Positions 9,326 through 22,607 are shown, counted from the stretch's first letter. The stretch is DNA of 64,000 nucleotides from Eledone cirrhosa (GCA_964016885.1 OZ024743.1:165786610-165850609); one strand, 5' to 3'. Notes: generated by a model from the letters alone, not told the origin. Program-made: numbers and translations.

Positions 9326-12300
9326 CTACAGGCTTATAAACAGAGAAGGCCCAATTACTCGGGCCATTTTCGCTTCATTCACCCAGCTTTCAGTAAATTT
9401 ACTGGGGTGCAGTGCCTCTCTCTCCACCCTGATTCTCCTTCTAAAGTGATACTTAAAGAAGGGAATCAATTGTTGTCCGGAGAGAAAGGCATCTGTCCTC
9501 AGTCCTCTCAACCTCGTCCACCATATAACTTCTTTCACTATAGCCACCGTGCAGAGGAAAACCGCCTCTCTTTCGTTTTTGAAAGAGGCTGGTGGTTTGA
9601 TCCTTACTATGGACTCGGCAGTCAACTGTATTTGTCCCATACGCGACAGCAGTTGTTCTGCATAGTTCCACAGGTCGGTTACGCCCGGGCAGTGTACAAT
9701 TGCGTGCAAGACTGTTTCAATGTCCTGCGCGCATCTTGGACACGTCCTCTTGGAAGGATCCCTGCCGGGGCGTCCGTGCCTGTAGATCTTGTCACGAACC
9801 GGTAGAGCTCCTCGGTAGCACTGCCAGGCCAGGGACCTCTGGAAGTTGTCCATAGGTCCCGGGCGGAAAGTCCTACCAAACAGACTGGAGAGCTCATCGT
9901 CTTCGACGCTCAGAGTCTCTCCGAGCACGTCGGCGCCCTTGTAACGTACAATCCCTCCATAGAATGTCGAAGTGGAGTCTCCACTGATTGCTGCGCCCGC
10001 TTGCCAGAGGACTGTGAGCGCCTGAGCGCATTCAATGTGCCAGGCGCCCATTGTTTTCGGTCTTTTCTTCACCCAGGACTGCAGCTCCGTCAGCGAGACG
10101 AGCTGTCGGAAAGCCTGTCTCACAAACAGTGCCCACACCGGTTGGGGGTCGGTGAGGAATACCTGGAGATGCCGCAGCCTCAACGCATGTTTGCGCATCA
10201 TCAGCCACGGCATTCCCAGCCCTCCGTTGGAAGGGTGCTGACAGCAGACGATCCTCCTCACCAGCGGAGCCTGCTTCTTCCACAGAAACTGGAAGAGCAT
10301 GCGTTCCATCTTGGCGAGGTGTTCACGGGGACAAGGCACGACAGTCAAGCGGTAGTAGATGACGGACGCTATGAAAGTGTTCGCCACCTCCACTCGACCT
10401 TTCAAGGACAGTTTGCACTCTGCCCACTTCTGGGTGAGTGCAAACACCTTGGCCAGTTTTTCTCCACCTGGAGGTTTGGAACGAACCAAACCCCGAGCAA
10501 TTTCCCCGGTCCGTCCGTCCAGCGTCCAACGACGCTGTCGGACGTCATCGGTTTGCCTCTCCACGTACCGAGTTGCAAACCGACAGACTTGTCCGGGTTT
10601 AGTTTTGCTCCCGTTAGCGTTTCGTATTCTTTCAGTAAGTTTCCGATCACACCATTACCGTCACGTGGTCAGCATAAGCCGACGCCGCTTTACGCAGTCC
10701 CGGTTCTAGAGGGATGCCCTGCAACAGCTCCAATTTCCGCAGTAGTGGCTCTAGAGTCAATACATACAGAATGGAGGAGAGGGGTCACCCCTGTCGAATG
10801 GAACGCGTGATTGCGAACGGCTCCGATAGGTAGCTGTTCACCTTGACCCTCGCTGGTGTGCATCGCCTCGATCCATCCTCTGAACACGGGACCCAAACCG
10901 GCCGCCTTGAGAACCGCTTCCAAGTATCGATGGTCGACCCTATCGAATGCCTTAGACTGATTCAAGGTGATTAGAGCCCCACCGAAGCCGGGTTTACTAC
11001 CCACCCTCTCTATGATGTATCGCATGAGGTGGAGGTTGTCGTGTATGGACCTGGGCGGGATTGCACACGTTTGCGCTTTCCCTACCAGGTTCTCGACGAC
11101 AAGCGCCAACCTCGTCGCTAGCACCTTGGCCAAAATCTTTAACTCTGTGTTGAGCAGAGTTACGGGCCTGAAGTTGTTAATTTCGTCCCCCTTGTTCTCG
11201 TCTTTCCTGATCAGCGTTACTACGCCCTTTCCTGCAGAACTGGGAATTCTCCCGTTCTGCTGCCAATTGCAGTAGACGGCTTCGAGGACGCCAGAGAACG
11301 AGTCCGGCATGCCTATGTAATACTCGTAGGGTAGACCATCTAGACCGGGTGACTTGCATTTCTCGCAGCGGCTCAGAGCGTCCCGTATCTCAGTGTCCGT
11401 GATCGGTCTTTCGCAGAAATCGCCGTCCCTGTTCGAGAGACGCGGCAGGCCGTCGAGGTATGAACTAAAGTCCATTGCCCCGTTCGGCTCACCGTCGTTC
11501 TGCTCAAACAGTCGCGCAAAGTGCCGCTGAAAGGCCGCGCACATTTGCTTGGGGTCAAGTAACACGCGTCCGTTTGGTCTTTCAAAGACCGAATCGTGAA
11601 CTTGTTGCCACTTTTTGCCTCCGCCATTCGGGCCCAGTTGACAGCTTTCGCTCCTTCGTTTCCTAGAGCACGTGTTTTGCTTCTGACCACGCAGTCTTCG
11701 TGTTTCGCATCGAAGAACTGGTCCAGTGCCGTTCTCGACGCTAACACTCTAGCCGCGTTGCCACTTCTAAGTGCCTCCTCTACCTTGTCTACTAGTTCTA
11801 TTTCTATTCTGTTTTTCTCTAAGGCTAACTCTCTGCTATACCCTATCGATTCTATTCTAATTGCTTTCTTGAGATAGTACCACCATCTATTGTTGACGAT
11901 GGCTCCCGTTAACTGTTGCTTGACTAGTCTACTTATCCGTTCACTGTAAGCTTTACGTGCCGGCAACGATACGTTCAGCTTCCAGTATCCGGGTCCCTGT
12001 CTATGTATTCGATCACGGTTGACTAAGCAGACGACTAACTTGTGATCTGAATAGGCAACCATGTGCATTCGTGGACAGCTTAACATCTCCTTTCCCTTTC
12101 TCTAATGAAGAACCTATCTAAATACGATCTAGATGTCCCGCTGCGGTTTGCCCACGTCCACTGTGGTGCAGTCGGGAAATCCAGTCGATACCTATCGGCC
12201 AGTTGGAATTGGCCGATTAAAGTTTTGAGGCTGTTGCACCCCCCTCTACTGGGACATGCTCCCACATAGTCCCATCGTGCATCTAGGATACCATTCCAGT

Positions 12301-12769
12301 CCCCCACTAAAAGTAAGGAGCGAGACGTTCCCAGAAAAGACTCTAGACGCTTAAAGAAGTCTGGCCGTGATTGCGATTGCCCGGTCGGGGCATACATGAC
12401 CACCAGTCTGAAGGCTCCACCTCCAATACTGTTCACGTCTAGGACTACCAGTCTACCCTCCGGGCCCAAGTGTACTTGCTGTACTTCGACGTCCAGGTTC
12501 TTCCGAAACATGACAGCCACTCCACCTCCACCTCCTGGCTGACAGAGAGATGCGTAGATCTCAATGTCGTCAAAGATGGGGGTTAGTTGCTGCCTGTTGT
12601 GGATCCTGGACTCGGTGATGGCTATCACATCCATACTGTGTGACCTAAGGTCGTTTAAAAGTTGGCCCTGTTTCCAGGGCATCCCTAGGCCACGTACATT
12701 CACGGTTCCAACTCGTAAACTAGCCATGTTGGTGAAGAAAAGTTGGAGAAAAAGGACGAAAAGGTGCAC
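9326..12769 (-). pseudogene. LINE ORF2 (APE endonuclease, reverse transcriptase), broken
   Basis: The endonuclease starts at 12769 (GTVNVRGLG, AITESRIHN, LLVGDWNGIL, SYLDRFFI) and finishes in another frame with YSDHKLV (about 12050), giving the Asn, Glu, Asp and His residues expected of an APE-like nickase. The RT lies at 11565-10690 (KSPGLDGLPYEYY, FRPVTLLNTELKILAK, SKAFDRVDH). The thumb and C-terminal region lie at 10564-9326, ending with CPRCAQDIETVLHAIVHC. There are at least three frame changes (about 12080, 11400-11560 and 10690). Two catalytic aspartates are also lost: motif A reads LNQSKAFD where copy D has LDQSKAFD, and the YADD box reads YADH (about 10660-10672). Confidence 0.85.
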
Positions 12770-12790
12770 TTACCTTTTCGTTTCGCCATT

Positions 12791-14653
12791 TTAGGTGCTG
12801 GATGGGGTGTTGGATGGGGTGAGGAAATATTTTAACAGGACGCGGTTGATGGGTTTCTGGCAGAGGTTGCCCACGTCCTGTGAAAATTTATGTTTTAGGT
12901 CACTATAGGTCTCCATAGAAACCCTTATAAGTTTAAGGTGTGGAGACGATTCTGCCTTGACGAAAGTTTTGCCCTCCGTCTCCACCTTGGGGTTTTGGGA
13001 GATGACCTCCATCAAACTCTTGTTGTTTGTGTTGATGTATGCGTATTATTGTTTGTGTTTTTGTTGTGTTGTTTTAGTTTGTTGTTCGTCCGGGAGTTTT
13101 CTTTCTATGGTAGGTGCTTGTGTTTGGGTGGTGTTGGTGTTGGTTTTGCTGATAGGGGGATGTTTGACTGTGGTGTTGTTTGTGTCTGTGGTTGTGTGTT
13201 GGTGTTGATGATTGGAGTTTAGGGGGTTTTGTGGTGTCTCCTTTTTTGTTTTTTAGATTTCCGCGGCTCTCCCTCTTCTTCACTTAAAGAAGGGGAAGCA
13301 GCTTCATCCGTCGATGAATAATCATCGTCAGGTGTGTGGGGTAGGGGTATGTTGTGTGGTGGTGGTGTTTCGGTGTGTGTGTTTGTGGTAGTGTTTGATG
13401 GAGTGGGATGGAGTGGGGCTGTGTTCTTCAGGGGTGTTGTCTCTGTTTTTTCTGTTGGTTGTTGTTGGTTGAGTGTCTGTTTGTTTTGGTGTGGTTGCTC
13501 GTTTCGTCTGTCGTTGTACTTGTGGTGGTGGTGGTTGTTTTGGTGTTGGTGTTGGTAATAGTGTTTTTTTAATGATGTTGTTGCTGTGTGTTTGTGGACA
13601 AGAGGCTTTTAGGTGTGCTGTGCTACCACAGCGAAAGCAATGAAATTTTCGTCCTTCTACCGAAATGTTTATTTTGTTGTTATCATCGATGACGACTTTT
13701 TCGGGTATTTTGGAGATTCTCTCCGGTTTCATTTGCAACAGAATCTCTAAATCCGTACCCGCCCACCTTTGTCGAATAGATTTTCGTATCGAAAAGATCA
13801 TATCAGTTTCTGGATCTACGAAGCCATCCAAGATCCACCAGATGTTAATGTTTGGGGGTATGTTTTTTATTTTCATTTTTTTGTGTCCTTTTTCCCATGT
13901 ATGTAGGGAAAAAGGTGTATGTTTTTGACACCATTGGCATCACAGAATGTTTTTGGGCGAGTGCCTCGCTTTTAAACAGTACGGAAACACTTCCGTACTG
14001 TTTTCCTCGCTGGAGAAAATCGATATTTGCTAGAATTTCCTTTAAAGTAGCTTCTATATCTGCTTGGCTAACAAATGTCGGCTTTCTTGTGGAATTTGAC
14101 ACAGTCCTAAAGGTGACTGATCTGCGAATTGTCTCTTCCTTTATTTCAAGGGGTGAGTTAATTCTAAACCCACCTTTTTCTTCGAAAGTTACACATTTTC
14201 TCCCTTGCTGGAGCATATCTCTTGCGTTGGAGATATCAAGATTTATAAAATCTTGATTTTTGTTCACTGTTTCAGCGAAAGACATTTTCTTTTTTGTGTG
14301 GTGTTGCAGTTGTTGTTGTTGTTGTTATCGATGTTAGCCTCAGTGTTGGAAATCTCAGTTCCTTGACGAGGTGAAACATTATGTGTAGATGTATCTGTGG
14401 AGTTGTTGATGTCTTTTTCATGTGTATGTATGTTAATAGGTTTAATTCCTGTGTTTTTCTGTGTGTTATTGTCATTTTTCTCCGCTTCGACGGTAGAAAT
14501 TTTAAAATCTTCAAGTGGTAATATTTTTTCCTCTTTGTTGACAGTCGTATCTATGGCGACGTCCATAGTAGCAGAAGCAGATCTAATATTAATATCTGCC
14601 TCTTTCTCTCTCTCTTCTCTATTGACGTTCTCCAGCGTTCTTGTGTTGTGCAA
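12791..14653 (-). pseudogene. LINE ORF1 protein, frameshifted (zinc knuckle)
   Basis: ORF1 of a Tx1-like LINE would encode an RNA-binding protein of the retrotransposition particle. Three segments are readable: a low-complexity Asn/Thr-rich N-terminus (14653-14264), a central domain starting MSFAETVNKNQDF (14285-13845), and 13876-13328 with the zinc knuckle CFRCGSTAHLKASC (CX2CX4HX4C), followed by a Pro/Thr/Gln-rich tail. A last segment (13015-12791) is C-terminal. The second and third segments overlap in different frames around a run of T (13877-13882 on the plus strand), consistent with a single-base indel. Whether the N-terminal segment belongs to the same protein is unsure. Confidence 0.7.
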
Positions 14654-14885
14654 GTTATTTAGTTTGTAAAATTCGGTATTTTAAAACAATTTTTTAAATA
14701 AAATTTTCGCCCCTACAAAAAATGGGACGAAAAATGGGATTACCACCCAGCTGACAATTCAGCTTGGGGGTTAATCTACAAAATAATATATTTTTTCAAA
14801 TAATTTGTTCTGTTTTTCGTATATAAATTAACAAAAAATCTTACCGGCGATGTTTCACGCGTCAGACAGAAAGAGAGATAGATAG

Positions 14886-16192
14886 ATATATTTCTTTATT
14901 AGCCACAAGGGCGCAACAAGAAAGGGGACAATACAAAGACATGCCGGGGTTTTACATACAGTTGTGTAAAAAATATAAAAACAAACAATTTCAACAATCG
15001 AAATCCCCAATAGGGGGGAGGCGCCACAAATGGGTTGTTTAATACCCAGTCGAAAGAACAACCCTCAACTCGAGGAGCGTGTTGTGCAAGTGCTCCTTTC
15101 TTCCTTTTGCTCTCTTCCTCAACCTACAGGCTTATAAACAGAGAAGGCCCAATCACTCGGGCCATTTTCGCTTCATTCACCCACCTTTCAGTAAATTTAC
15201 TGGGGTGCAGTGCCTCTCTCTCCACCCTGATTCTCCTTCTAAAGTGATACTTAAAGAAGGGAATCAAATGTTGTCCGGAGAGAAAGGCATCTGTCCTCAG
15301 TCCTCTCAACCTCGTCCACCATATAACTTCTTTCACCATAGCCACCGTACAGAGGAAAACCGCCTCTCTTTCGTTTTTGAAAGAGTCTGGCGGTTTGATC
15401 CTTACTATGGACTCGGCAGTCAACTGTATTTGTCCCATACGCGACAGCAGTTGTTCTGCATAGTTCCACAGGTCGCTTACGCCCGGGCAGTGTACAATTG
15501 CGTGCAGAACTGTTTCAATGTCCTGCGCACATCTTGGACACGTCCTCTTGGAAGGATCCCTGCCAGGGCGTCCGTGCCTGTAGATCTTGTCACGAACCGG
15601 TAGAGCTCCTCGGTAGCACTGCCAGGCCAGGGACCTCTGGAAGTTGTCCATAGGTCCCGGGCGGAAAGTCCTACCAAACAGACTGGTGAGCTCATCGTCT
15701 TCGACGCCCAGAGTCTCTCCGAGCACGTCGTCGCCCTTGTAACGTACAATCCCTCTATAGAATGTCGAAGTGGAGTCTCCACTGATTGCTGCGCCCGCTT
15801 CCCAGAGGACTGTGAGTGCCTGTGCGCATTCAATGTGCCAGGCGCCCATCGTTTTCGGTCTTTTCTTTACCCAGGACTGCAGCTCCGTTAGCGAGACGAG
15901 CTGTGGGAAAGCCTGTCTCACAAACGGTGCCCACACCGGTTGGGGGTCGGTGAGGAATACCTGGAGATGCCGCAGCCTCAGCGCATGTTTGCGCATCATC
16001 AGCCACAGCATTCCCAGCCCTCCGTTGGAAGGGGGCTGACAGCAGACGATCCTCCTCACCAGCGGAGCCTGCTTCTTCCACAGAAACTGGAAGAGCATGC
16101 GTTCCATCTTGGCGAGGTGTTCACGGGGACAAGGCACGACAGTCAAGCGGTAGTAGATGACGGACGCTATAAAAGTGTTCGCCACCTCCGCA
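14886..16192 (-). mobile_element. Tx1/L1-like LINE copy C, 5'-truncated
   Basis: One long frame (16242-15124, minus) covers the ORF2 thumb and C-terminus: VANTFIASVIYYRLTVVPCP, FQFLWKKQAPLVRRIV, CPRCAQDIETVLHAIVHC, VIWWTRLRGLRTDAF. It is very close to copy B. The 5' break at 16192 enters a GATA tract, so the apparent start codon of the frame lies outside the element. It has no endonuclease and no RT catalytic box. The 3' end at 14886 again abuts GATA repeats. Confidence 0.85.
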
Positions 16193-16210
16193 GATAGATA
16201 GATAGATAGA

Positions 16211-19200
16211 TATGTTTCTTTTATTTGCCACCAGGGCATCAAAAGTGGGACAAGTACAATGGGGGGAGTTTACAAAACAAGGCGTCCTCAATAAGGAGGA
16301 GGCAATAACAATATATAAAAATAAAATAAAATATAACAAAAAATAAAATTTATAACAAAGTCCTCAATAGAGAGGAGGCGCCTTGGGGGTCGCACACACC
16401 CCCGAAACAAGTGTGCAACCCTTCTCCTCAGGAGCACAGAGAAGGGGTGCTCCCTTGGTCTTTCATCTTCCTCACCTATAGTCTGATGTAGAGTGAAGGC
16501 CCATTCACACGGGCCATTCTCGCCACTTTCACCCATCTTTCATAGAAACGGCTGGGGTGCAGCACCTCTCTCTCCATCCTGATCCTTCTTCCGAAATGAT
16601 ATCGGAATAAACGGACCAGTTGTTGGCCAGAGAGAAAGGTGTCTGACCTCAGTCCTTTCAGACGCGTCCACCATACGCCATGGCTATTACGCACAGAAAC
16701 ACCGCCTCTCCTTCGTTTTTGAAGAGGGGGGGTGGGGGGGGTGGGGGGGGGGGGGGGGGGGGGCTTGATCATTACAAAAGACTCGGTGGTCAACCGGATC
16801 GGTCCCACCCTTGACAGCAGTTGTTCGACATAGCTCCACAGATCGGCAATGCCCGAGCAGTGTACCAATGCGTGTGCAACGGTTTCCTCGTCGCACACGC
16901 ATCTGGGACAGACCTTTTTCGATGGGTCCCTACACGGGCGCCCGTGTCTGTAGAGCCTTTCTCGAACGGGCAGAGCCCTTCTGTAGCATTGCCAGGCCAG
17001 GGACCTCTGGAAGTTATCCATGGGTCCCGGGCTGAATGTCCTACCGAACAGGTTGGCCAGTTCGTCTTCCTCCATGCCTAGGGCTTCTCCGAGGGCGTCG
17101 TCGCACCTGCTAACCACCAGCCCTCTATAGAATGACGAGGTGGATTCTCCACTGACAGCCGGGTCCGCCTGCCAGAGAGCCGTGAGCGCCTGGGCACACT
17201 CGGTGTGCCAGGCGCCCAGTTTTCTCGGTCTTTGCTTGACCCAGGATTGCAGCTCGGTGAGTGAGACGAGTCTCGGAAAGGCTCGCCTCACAAACGGGGC
17301 CCACACCGGTTGACCGGAGAGGAATACCTGAAGGTGCCGTAGCCTTAATGCGTGTTTACGTATCATCAGCCACGGCACCCCCAGCCCTCCTTTCGAAGGG
17401 TGTTGACAGCAGATGGATCTCCTCACCATAGGAGCCCGCTTCTTCCAAAGGAATTAGAAGAGTGCGCGCTCCATTTTGGCGAGCGTTTCCCTTGGGCAAG
17501 GCACCACGGTCAGGCGGTAGTAGATGACGGACGCTATATAAGTGTTCGCCACCTCCGCCCGACCTTTCAGGGACAGTTTGCACTCGGCCCACTTCTGGGT
17601 CAGTGCAAACACCCTGTTCGTCACCTCACCCCAGTTCTTCTCCACCTGGAGGTCTGGTCCGAACCAGACCCCGAGCAATTTCACCGGGCCATCTGTCCAG
17701 CGCCCGACGACGCCATCGGAGGGCATCGATCTGCCCCTCCACGTGCCGAGTTGCAGACCGATCGACTTGTCCCGGTTCAGCTTAACCCCTGTAAACCTTT
17801 CGTACTCCTCCAGTAAGGTGCCGATCGCCCCGATTTCCGAGGCCGCCGACACCATTACTGTTACGTCATCGGCTTAGGCTGACACCGCTTTCCGCAATCC
17901 CGGTTCCAACGGGATGCCCTGCAACAACTCCAACTTCCGCAGCAGGGAAGAGAGAGGGCATCCCTATCGGATGGACCGCGCGATTTCGAACGGCTCCGAG
18001 AGGTAGCCGTTCACCTTGACCCTAGAGCAGATGCGGCTGCTGTGCATGGCATTGATCCAGCCCCTGAAAACGGGTCCGAAGCCTGCCGCCGCTAGCACCG
18101 CATCCAGGTAACCATGGTCGACCCTATCGAATGCTTTAGATTGATCCAAGTTGATCAGGGCCCCACCAAAGCCGGGTTCGTTCCCAACCCTCTCTATGAT
18201 GTATCGCATGAGGTGGAGGTTATCGTGGATGGACCTGGACGGGATAGCACATGTCTGCGCATCTCCCACCAGGTTGCCCACGACAAGCGCCAACCTCTTT
18301 GCTAGCACCTTGGCCAAAATCTGTAACTCTGTATTTAGAAGAGTTATGGGCCTGGAATTATTTATATCGTCCCCCTTGTTCTCGTCCTTCCTCACTAGCG
18401 TGACTACGCCCTTGGTCACAGCACAGGGAATTCTCCCGTTCTGTCGCCAGTTGCAGTAGACCGCCTCGAGGAGTTCGGGGAACAAGTCCGGCATAGCTAG
18501 ATATAGTTCGTATGGAAGACCATCGAGACCCGGGGATTTGCGTTTGCCGCATTGGCTCAGCACGTCCTCTATCTCAGCGGCTGAAATCGGCTCCTCGCAG
18601 GACTTCGCCTCCCTGTCCGAGAGACGCGGCAGGCCGTCGAGGTATGGACCGAAGTCCACGTCCCCAACCGGCCCCCCGCCCCTTCCGAACAATTCGGCAA
18701 AGTGCTTTTGAAAAGCCTCGCACATCTGCTTAGGTTCAAGGATCACCCGTCCATCCTCGTCTCGCAAAGACCGGATAGTAGATCTGCTCCCTCTTTTGGC
18801 TTCTGTCACGCGGGCCCAGCTAACAGCTTTGGTCCCCTCGTTTCCCAGAGCACGTATTTTGCTTCGGACGATGTAGTCTTCGTGTTTCGCGTCGAAGAAC
18901 TGGCCCAGGGCCGTTCTCGACGCTAGCACTCTGGCCACGTCGCCGCTTCTAATTGCCTCTTCTACACTATCTACCAACTCCCTTTCCTTCCTATTTCTAT
19001 TTGAGGCTAACTCCTTACTAAATTCTATAGAGACTACTCTAATCTCTTTTTTGAGAGATCCCCACCACCTGCTGTTGACGATGGCGCCCGTCAACCGCTC
19101 CTTAACTAAAGTGCTAATCCGGTTCCTGTAAGCCTTACTTGCCGGTAAGGACAAGTTGAGCTTCCAGTAACCGGGTCCCTGTCTATGAGTTCTGTCAAGG

Positions 19201-19242
19201 TTGACCATGCAGGTCACTAATTTGTGGTCTGAATAGCCAACC
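16211..19242 (-). mobile_element. Tx1/L1-like LINE copy D, diverged subfamily, 5'-truncated
   Basis: Related to copy B but clearly diverged. From the 5' side, 19244-17964 runs from the end of the endonuclease (MVGYSDHKLVTCMVNLD) through the RT (GALINLDQSKAFDRVDHGYL), 17855-17454 through the palm and linker, and 17429-16476 to the C-terminus (CPRCVCDEETVAHALVHC). Frames break at about 17940, 17450 and within a G-rich tract at 16727-16763 that would encode poly-proline. The YADD box reads stop-ADD (TAA at about 17868-17870). The 5' break at 19242 enters a GATA tract. Confidence 0.85.
16727..16763 (+). repeat. Poly-G tract inside LINE copy D
   Basis: About 33 G residues with two T interruptions, within the ORF2 C-terminal region. 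Sibling copies A to C lack it at this position. It is a possible G-quadruplex former and explains the local frame loss. Confidence 0.9.
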
Positions 19243-19276
<34 letters not shown>

Positions 19277-19333
19277 TTCTCTATTAGCCACAAGGGCGCA
19301 ACAAGAAAGGGGACAATACAAAGACATGCCGGG

Positions 19334-19412
<79 letters not shown>
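19243..19412 (+). repeat. GATA microsatellite split by a 62-bp LINE end
   Basis: GATA repeats at 19243-19274 and 19337-19412 flank a 62-bp insert. Short GATA tracts also stand at 9079-9092, 14876-14890 and 16192-16212, at every junction between LINE copies. Confidence 0.95.
19275..19336 (-). mobile_element. Tx1/L1-like LINE copy F, 62-bp 3' end only
   Basis: The segment from tttctctattagccacaagg to catgccgggg is the 3' end of the copies B and C family, truncated after about 62 bp, with GATA repeats on both sides. Confidence 0.85.
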
Positions 19413-19414
<2 letters not shown>

Positions 19415-21112
19415 ACGCAATACACTAACATAGATAATTCCACTCGATATAAAGGTACATATAAAAATATAATGCGGACATATACACATATTCATATCGC
19501 GTAGACAGACATAGATATACATGCATATACGCAAGCACAAAAAATCTCACATTCAGATGCATACATATAGACAAGAAGCAATATCATTATACATGAACAT
19601 ATACAGCGATTATTTGTTTGGTCGAGGTGGTGAGATGATTGTATTGTGGTTGATTGTAGCTTGCTGTGTCGTGTGGTCACGGCAGAGAAAATTTAGGGGA
19701 AAAAATCGTGTAAATGTATATGCATGTGTGTGTGTGCAACATTTAAAAGCTGTAAATATACATGAGTTGTGATCAACTCATGTATTTTAAACTGTTGTGT
19801 ATGGATGGCTTGACGTGCGAGGTTGCGGTAGCCGAATTGTGTATACAGAGGACTGATTCTCTCGATGTACAATTGGTATCGAGCTTTCCCAGTGAGTCGG
19901 GGAAGTCGTGAACCGGATTGAGGTTTACGCTATGACATGAGTGTGTGCAATTTCGAGTTGCATGCCTGAGTGAGTCCAGGCAAGTTGAGTCCCAGTGTGT
20001 GAGAGTGTTTCATGTGTCGATAGCTGTACCCGTACCTCAACCAGGTGAAAAGTGATCTCACAGAATCACCACACGAATCAAGCACGAACATTATGGATAC
20101 TAGCAGAAAAACCACCCTTCGAGTGGTTTTCTGCTAGCATGTGTAGTGTGTATATTGATATTATATGCAAGTATATATACATGTAGATATGATACATCAA
20201 ATAAAATCGTAATTGACAATATAAACAGAAATTGAACGAAGACGTTGTTACACTGTCTTATGTAATCAGTAACGTAATGATACATTAAAAAAAAGAAATA
20301 TTATATATAAACTGCATTAGGAGAAAATTAGTGACAGAAAATTAGTGTTTATTTAAGTGATCGCCACCGGAAGTGTTGACATCACACACTCTCTCTTTCT
20401 ATATATATGGTTGTTAAAGTGGTGGTGGCAACGATATACCGGAAGTGCAACTTTGAAAAGAAGTCAATTTAAAATTATTTATTTTTACGAAATTATTTTT
20501 GTTTTCGAAATTTAGTAGATAAATTATGTAATATTCATTCATTATTTATTCAAAGTAATCCAACTTATTTTACTAACGGGATAAAAAAAAATAAACCGTG
20601 CGCAGTCCCGCAGACCTTCCTTTATATAAAGATTAGATATAAAGAAGAAACAAAATGATTGTGTAAAAAGGAATGATGTGTAAGTGTTTGGTGTAAAACG
20701 TGTATTTTGGTGCATATAATACAGTAAAAATCAACGTTCACATGCAACCTTAAAAGAAAGAGATAATTGATCTAAACAAAAAGTTCAGTTTTTCTTTTCT
20801 TTGTGTGTCTGTATTCTTTTTTTAAATATCTTTGTTATAAGAATGTTATCGGTTTCTTTCTAGGAAGCTAGTAGTATTGTCTGTTGTTGGAGAAGATGAC
20901 AACGCAATTTCTTGAGCGTATAGCATGTTCGTTGTAAAATGTTTGGTCATGAATTGAAGAATCGACGCGAAGTTACCGTAAATATTCTGTAGAATCAAAG
21001 TTTGGTAAATAATTTGAAGAAGTGAAGTTTTATTATATAAATGAGAAGCTTGGTAATTATAGATTGCTCAGAAAGCTGATTGTTCGAATCACGTCAGGAT
21101 GTCACCAATTAT
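19413..21112 (+). repeat. Non-coding repeat block, copy 1
   Basis: Modules here recur in the next block: gattatttgtttggtcgagg (19606 and 21118), 'ctcaacca-gtgaaaagt-atctc' (about 20037 and 22187), and the stretch from ttcttttctttgtgtgtctg to the 'tctgtagaatc-aagtttg' region (20791-21005 and 22496-22778). This implies a direct duplication at about 1.5-1.7 kb spacing. No protein domain was recognised. A fold-back hairpin sits at 20100-20137. The family is unknown to me; an LTR-type or other non-coding repeat is possible. Confidence 0.6.
20100..20137. repeat. Short perfect hairpin
   Basis: CTAGCAGAAAA...TTTTCTGCTAG with CCAC/GTGG inside and a small loop. It occurs only in copy 1 of the duplicated block, so it may be a small insertion. 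It is not followed by a U-run that would suggest a terminator. Confidence 0.7.
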
Positions 21113-22607
21113 AGAGATTATTTGTTTGGTCGAGGTGGTGAGTTGATTGTATTGTGGTGTTGATTCGTTTGTTGGGTGCGTGCTCACTTGTAGCTTGCTG
21201 TGCCATGTGGTCACTGTTGTGTGCAAGGAAGTGAGTAAGATGATGATGATATGAGAGTTCGTTGATTACGCAGAAAATGAATATATATAAATGAACCACG
21301 ATAACACCAAACCACTATATTATTAATTTATTGAAAATAACTCACGCCGGAGCTATACTAAAAATACACAGGAATTATGGATGTTATTTGTTTGTTTGTA
21401 AAAGTAGAATTTAATTGTGTTTACCAGGTAAACTTCACGAACTTCACTGTCTTGGTTAAGAAAGAGACCAACAGATAGAGCCTGGGTGAAAGTGAGGGAG
21501 TAAGAGTCTGTAAGACCCCAAAGGGGCCTGTAGAAAGCAAATGTTTACTCTATCCAGAACTGCTTCGAACTGCCTACCGCTTGATCTAAGACAGGCTATT
21601 TATATCTGTCGCTTCCTCTGTCCCCTGGTCGTCCACTCTCAGACTTGCTTACACCCGAAAGGATATAAACCTGGAAATGACCGTTAAATATCACCCAGGG
21701 GTCAAGGTGTGGACAGATTCCGCTACACATATATGTATATATACTCACATATATATGTGTATATATGTATATACAAGTATTTACATATATACATACACAC
21801 TCGGGCACATAATATACACCTGTATATATATATTTATGATCGTGATGGATGCCCCCTCGTTATCGAGTATGGCCATTGCACAATATAACATTATTAATAG
21901 TTATCAATTAATGCTATCGTGCAATGCCTGTGCGTGAAGATTTTTTAAAGTGAGGAATAACTGTGCACTGAGCCAATTCCACTCTCTGGGTGACAGTAGC
22001 TATAACTCAAAAAGAAAAAAAAAATCAACATCATCGGTAACTACTGAGCCGCAGGTTTTACATCGGAGTCATCCCAGTTTCCAGCGAAGCTGTGTGAATC
22101 CAGCTGAATGAAGCAATTCTCGTGTTGCGGTCCTGTGTGAGTCCAGGTGAATTGAGCTGCATGTAACGATAGCATTTTTCCGTACCTCAACCAAGTGAAA
22201 AGTTATCTCGCAGAATACCAACACGAACCAAGAACATATGAAAAACGATCTCGCAGAATCCCCACAGGATTCAAGAACATACACTATGGACAACAGCATG
22301 TTGGTGTGTGACAGAGAAATGTGTGTGTGCATACAGGCATATAATACAGCAAAAGAAAATGTGTGCATGCAATCATATAATACAGTTAAAAAAATGTGTG
22401 CATGCAGGCATATAATACAGTAAAAAGAAATGAATGTTCATATTTTGCCTGTAAAAAAAAGAAGAAATAATTGTTTTTAACAAAAAATTCAGTTTTCTTT
22501 TCTTTGTGTGTCTGAGTTCTTTTTTTGAAATTTCTTTGGTATAACAATGTCATCGTTCTTACTAGTCGTCGTTGTCGTCGTCGTCGTCGTCGTCGACGTT
22601 GTTGTTG

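Larger units (their letters stand above)
9090..14872 (-). mobile_element. Tx1/L1-like LINE copy B, nearly full length
   Basis: Minus-strand order is 5' UTR, ORF1 (about 14653-12790), ORF2 (12769-9326) and 3' UTR (9325-9090). The 3' end lies on a GATA tract (9079-9092), and the 5' end at about 14872 meets another GATA tract. It is the most complete of the five minus-strand copies in 8192-19336. The ORF1-type zinc knuckle, an APE-like endonuclease, a reverse transcriptase and a C-terminal Cys/His motif are all visible, in several frames. Confidence 0.88.

Noticed and set aside
8386..9805. Plus-strand frames of 174-180 residues opposite the LINE copies (also 10001-10810, 15079-15603, 17352-17816)
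   Set aside because: They are antisense to recognisable LINE ORF2 sequence and repeat wherever the LINE repeats.
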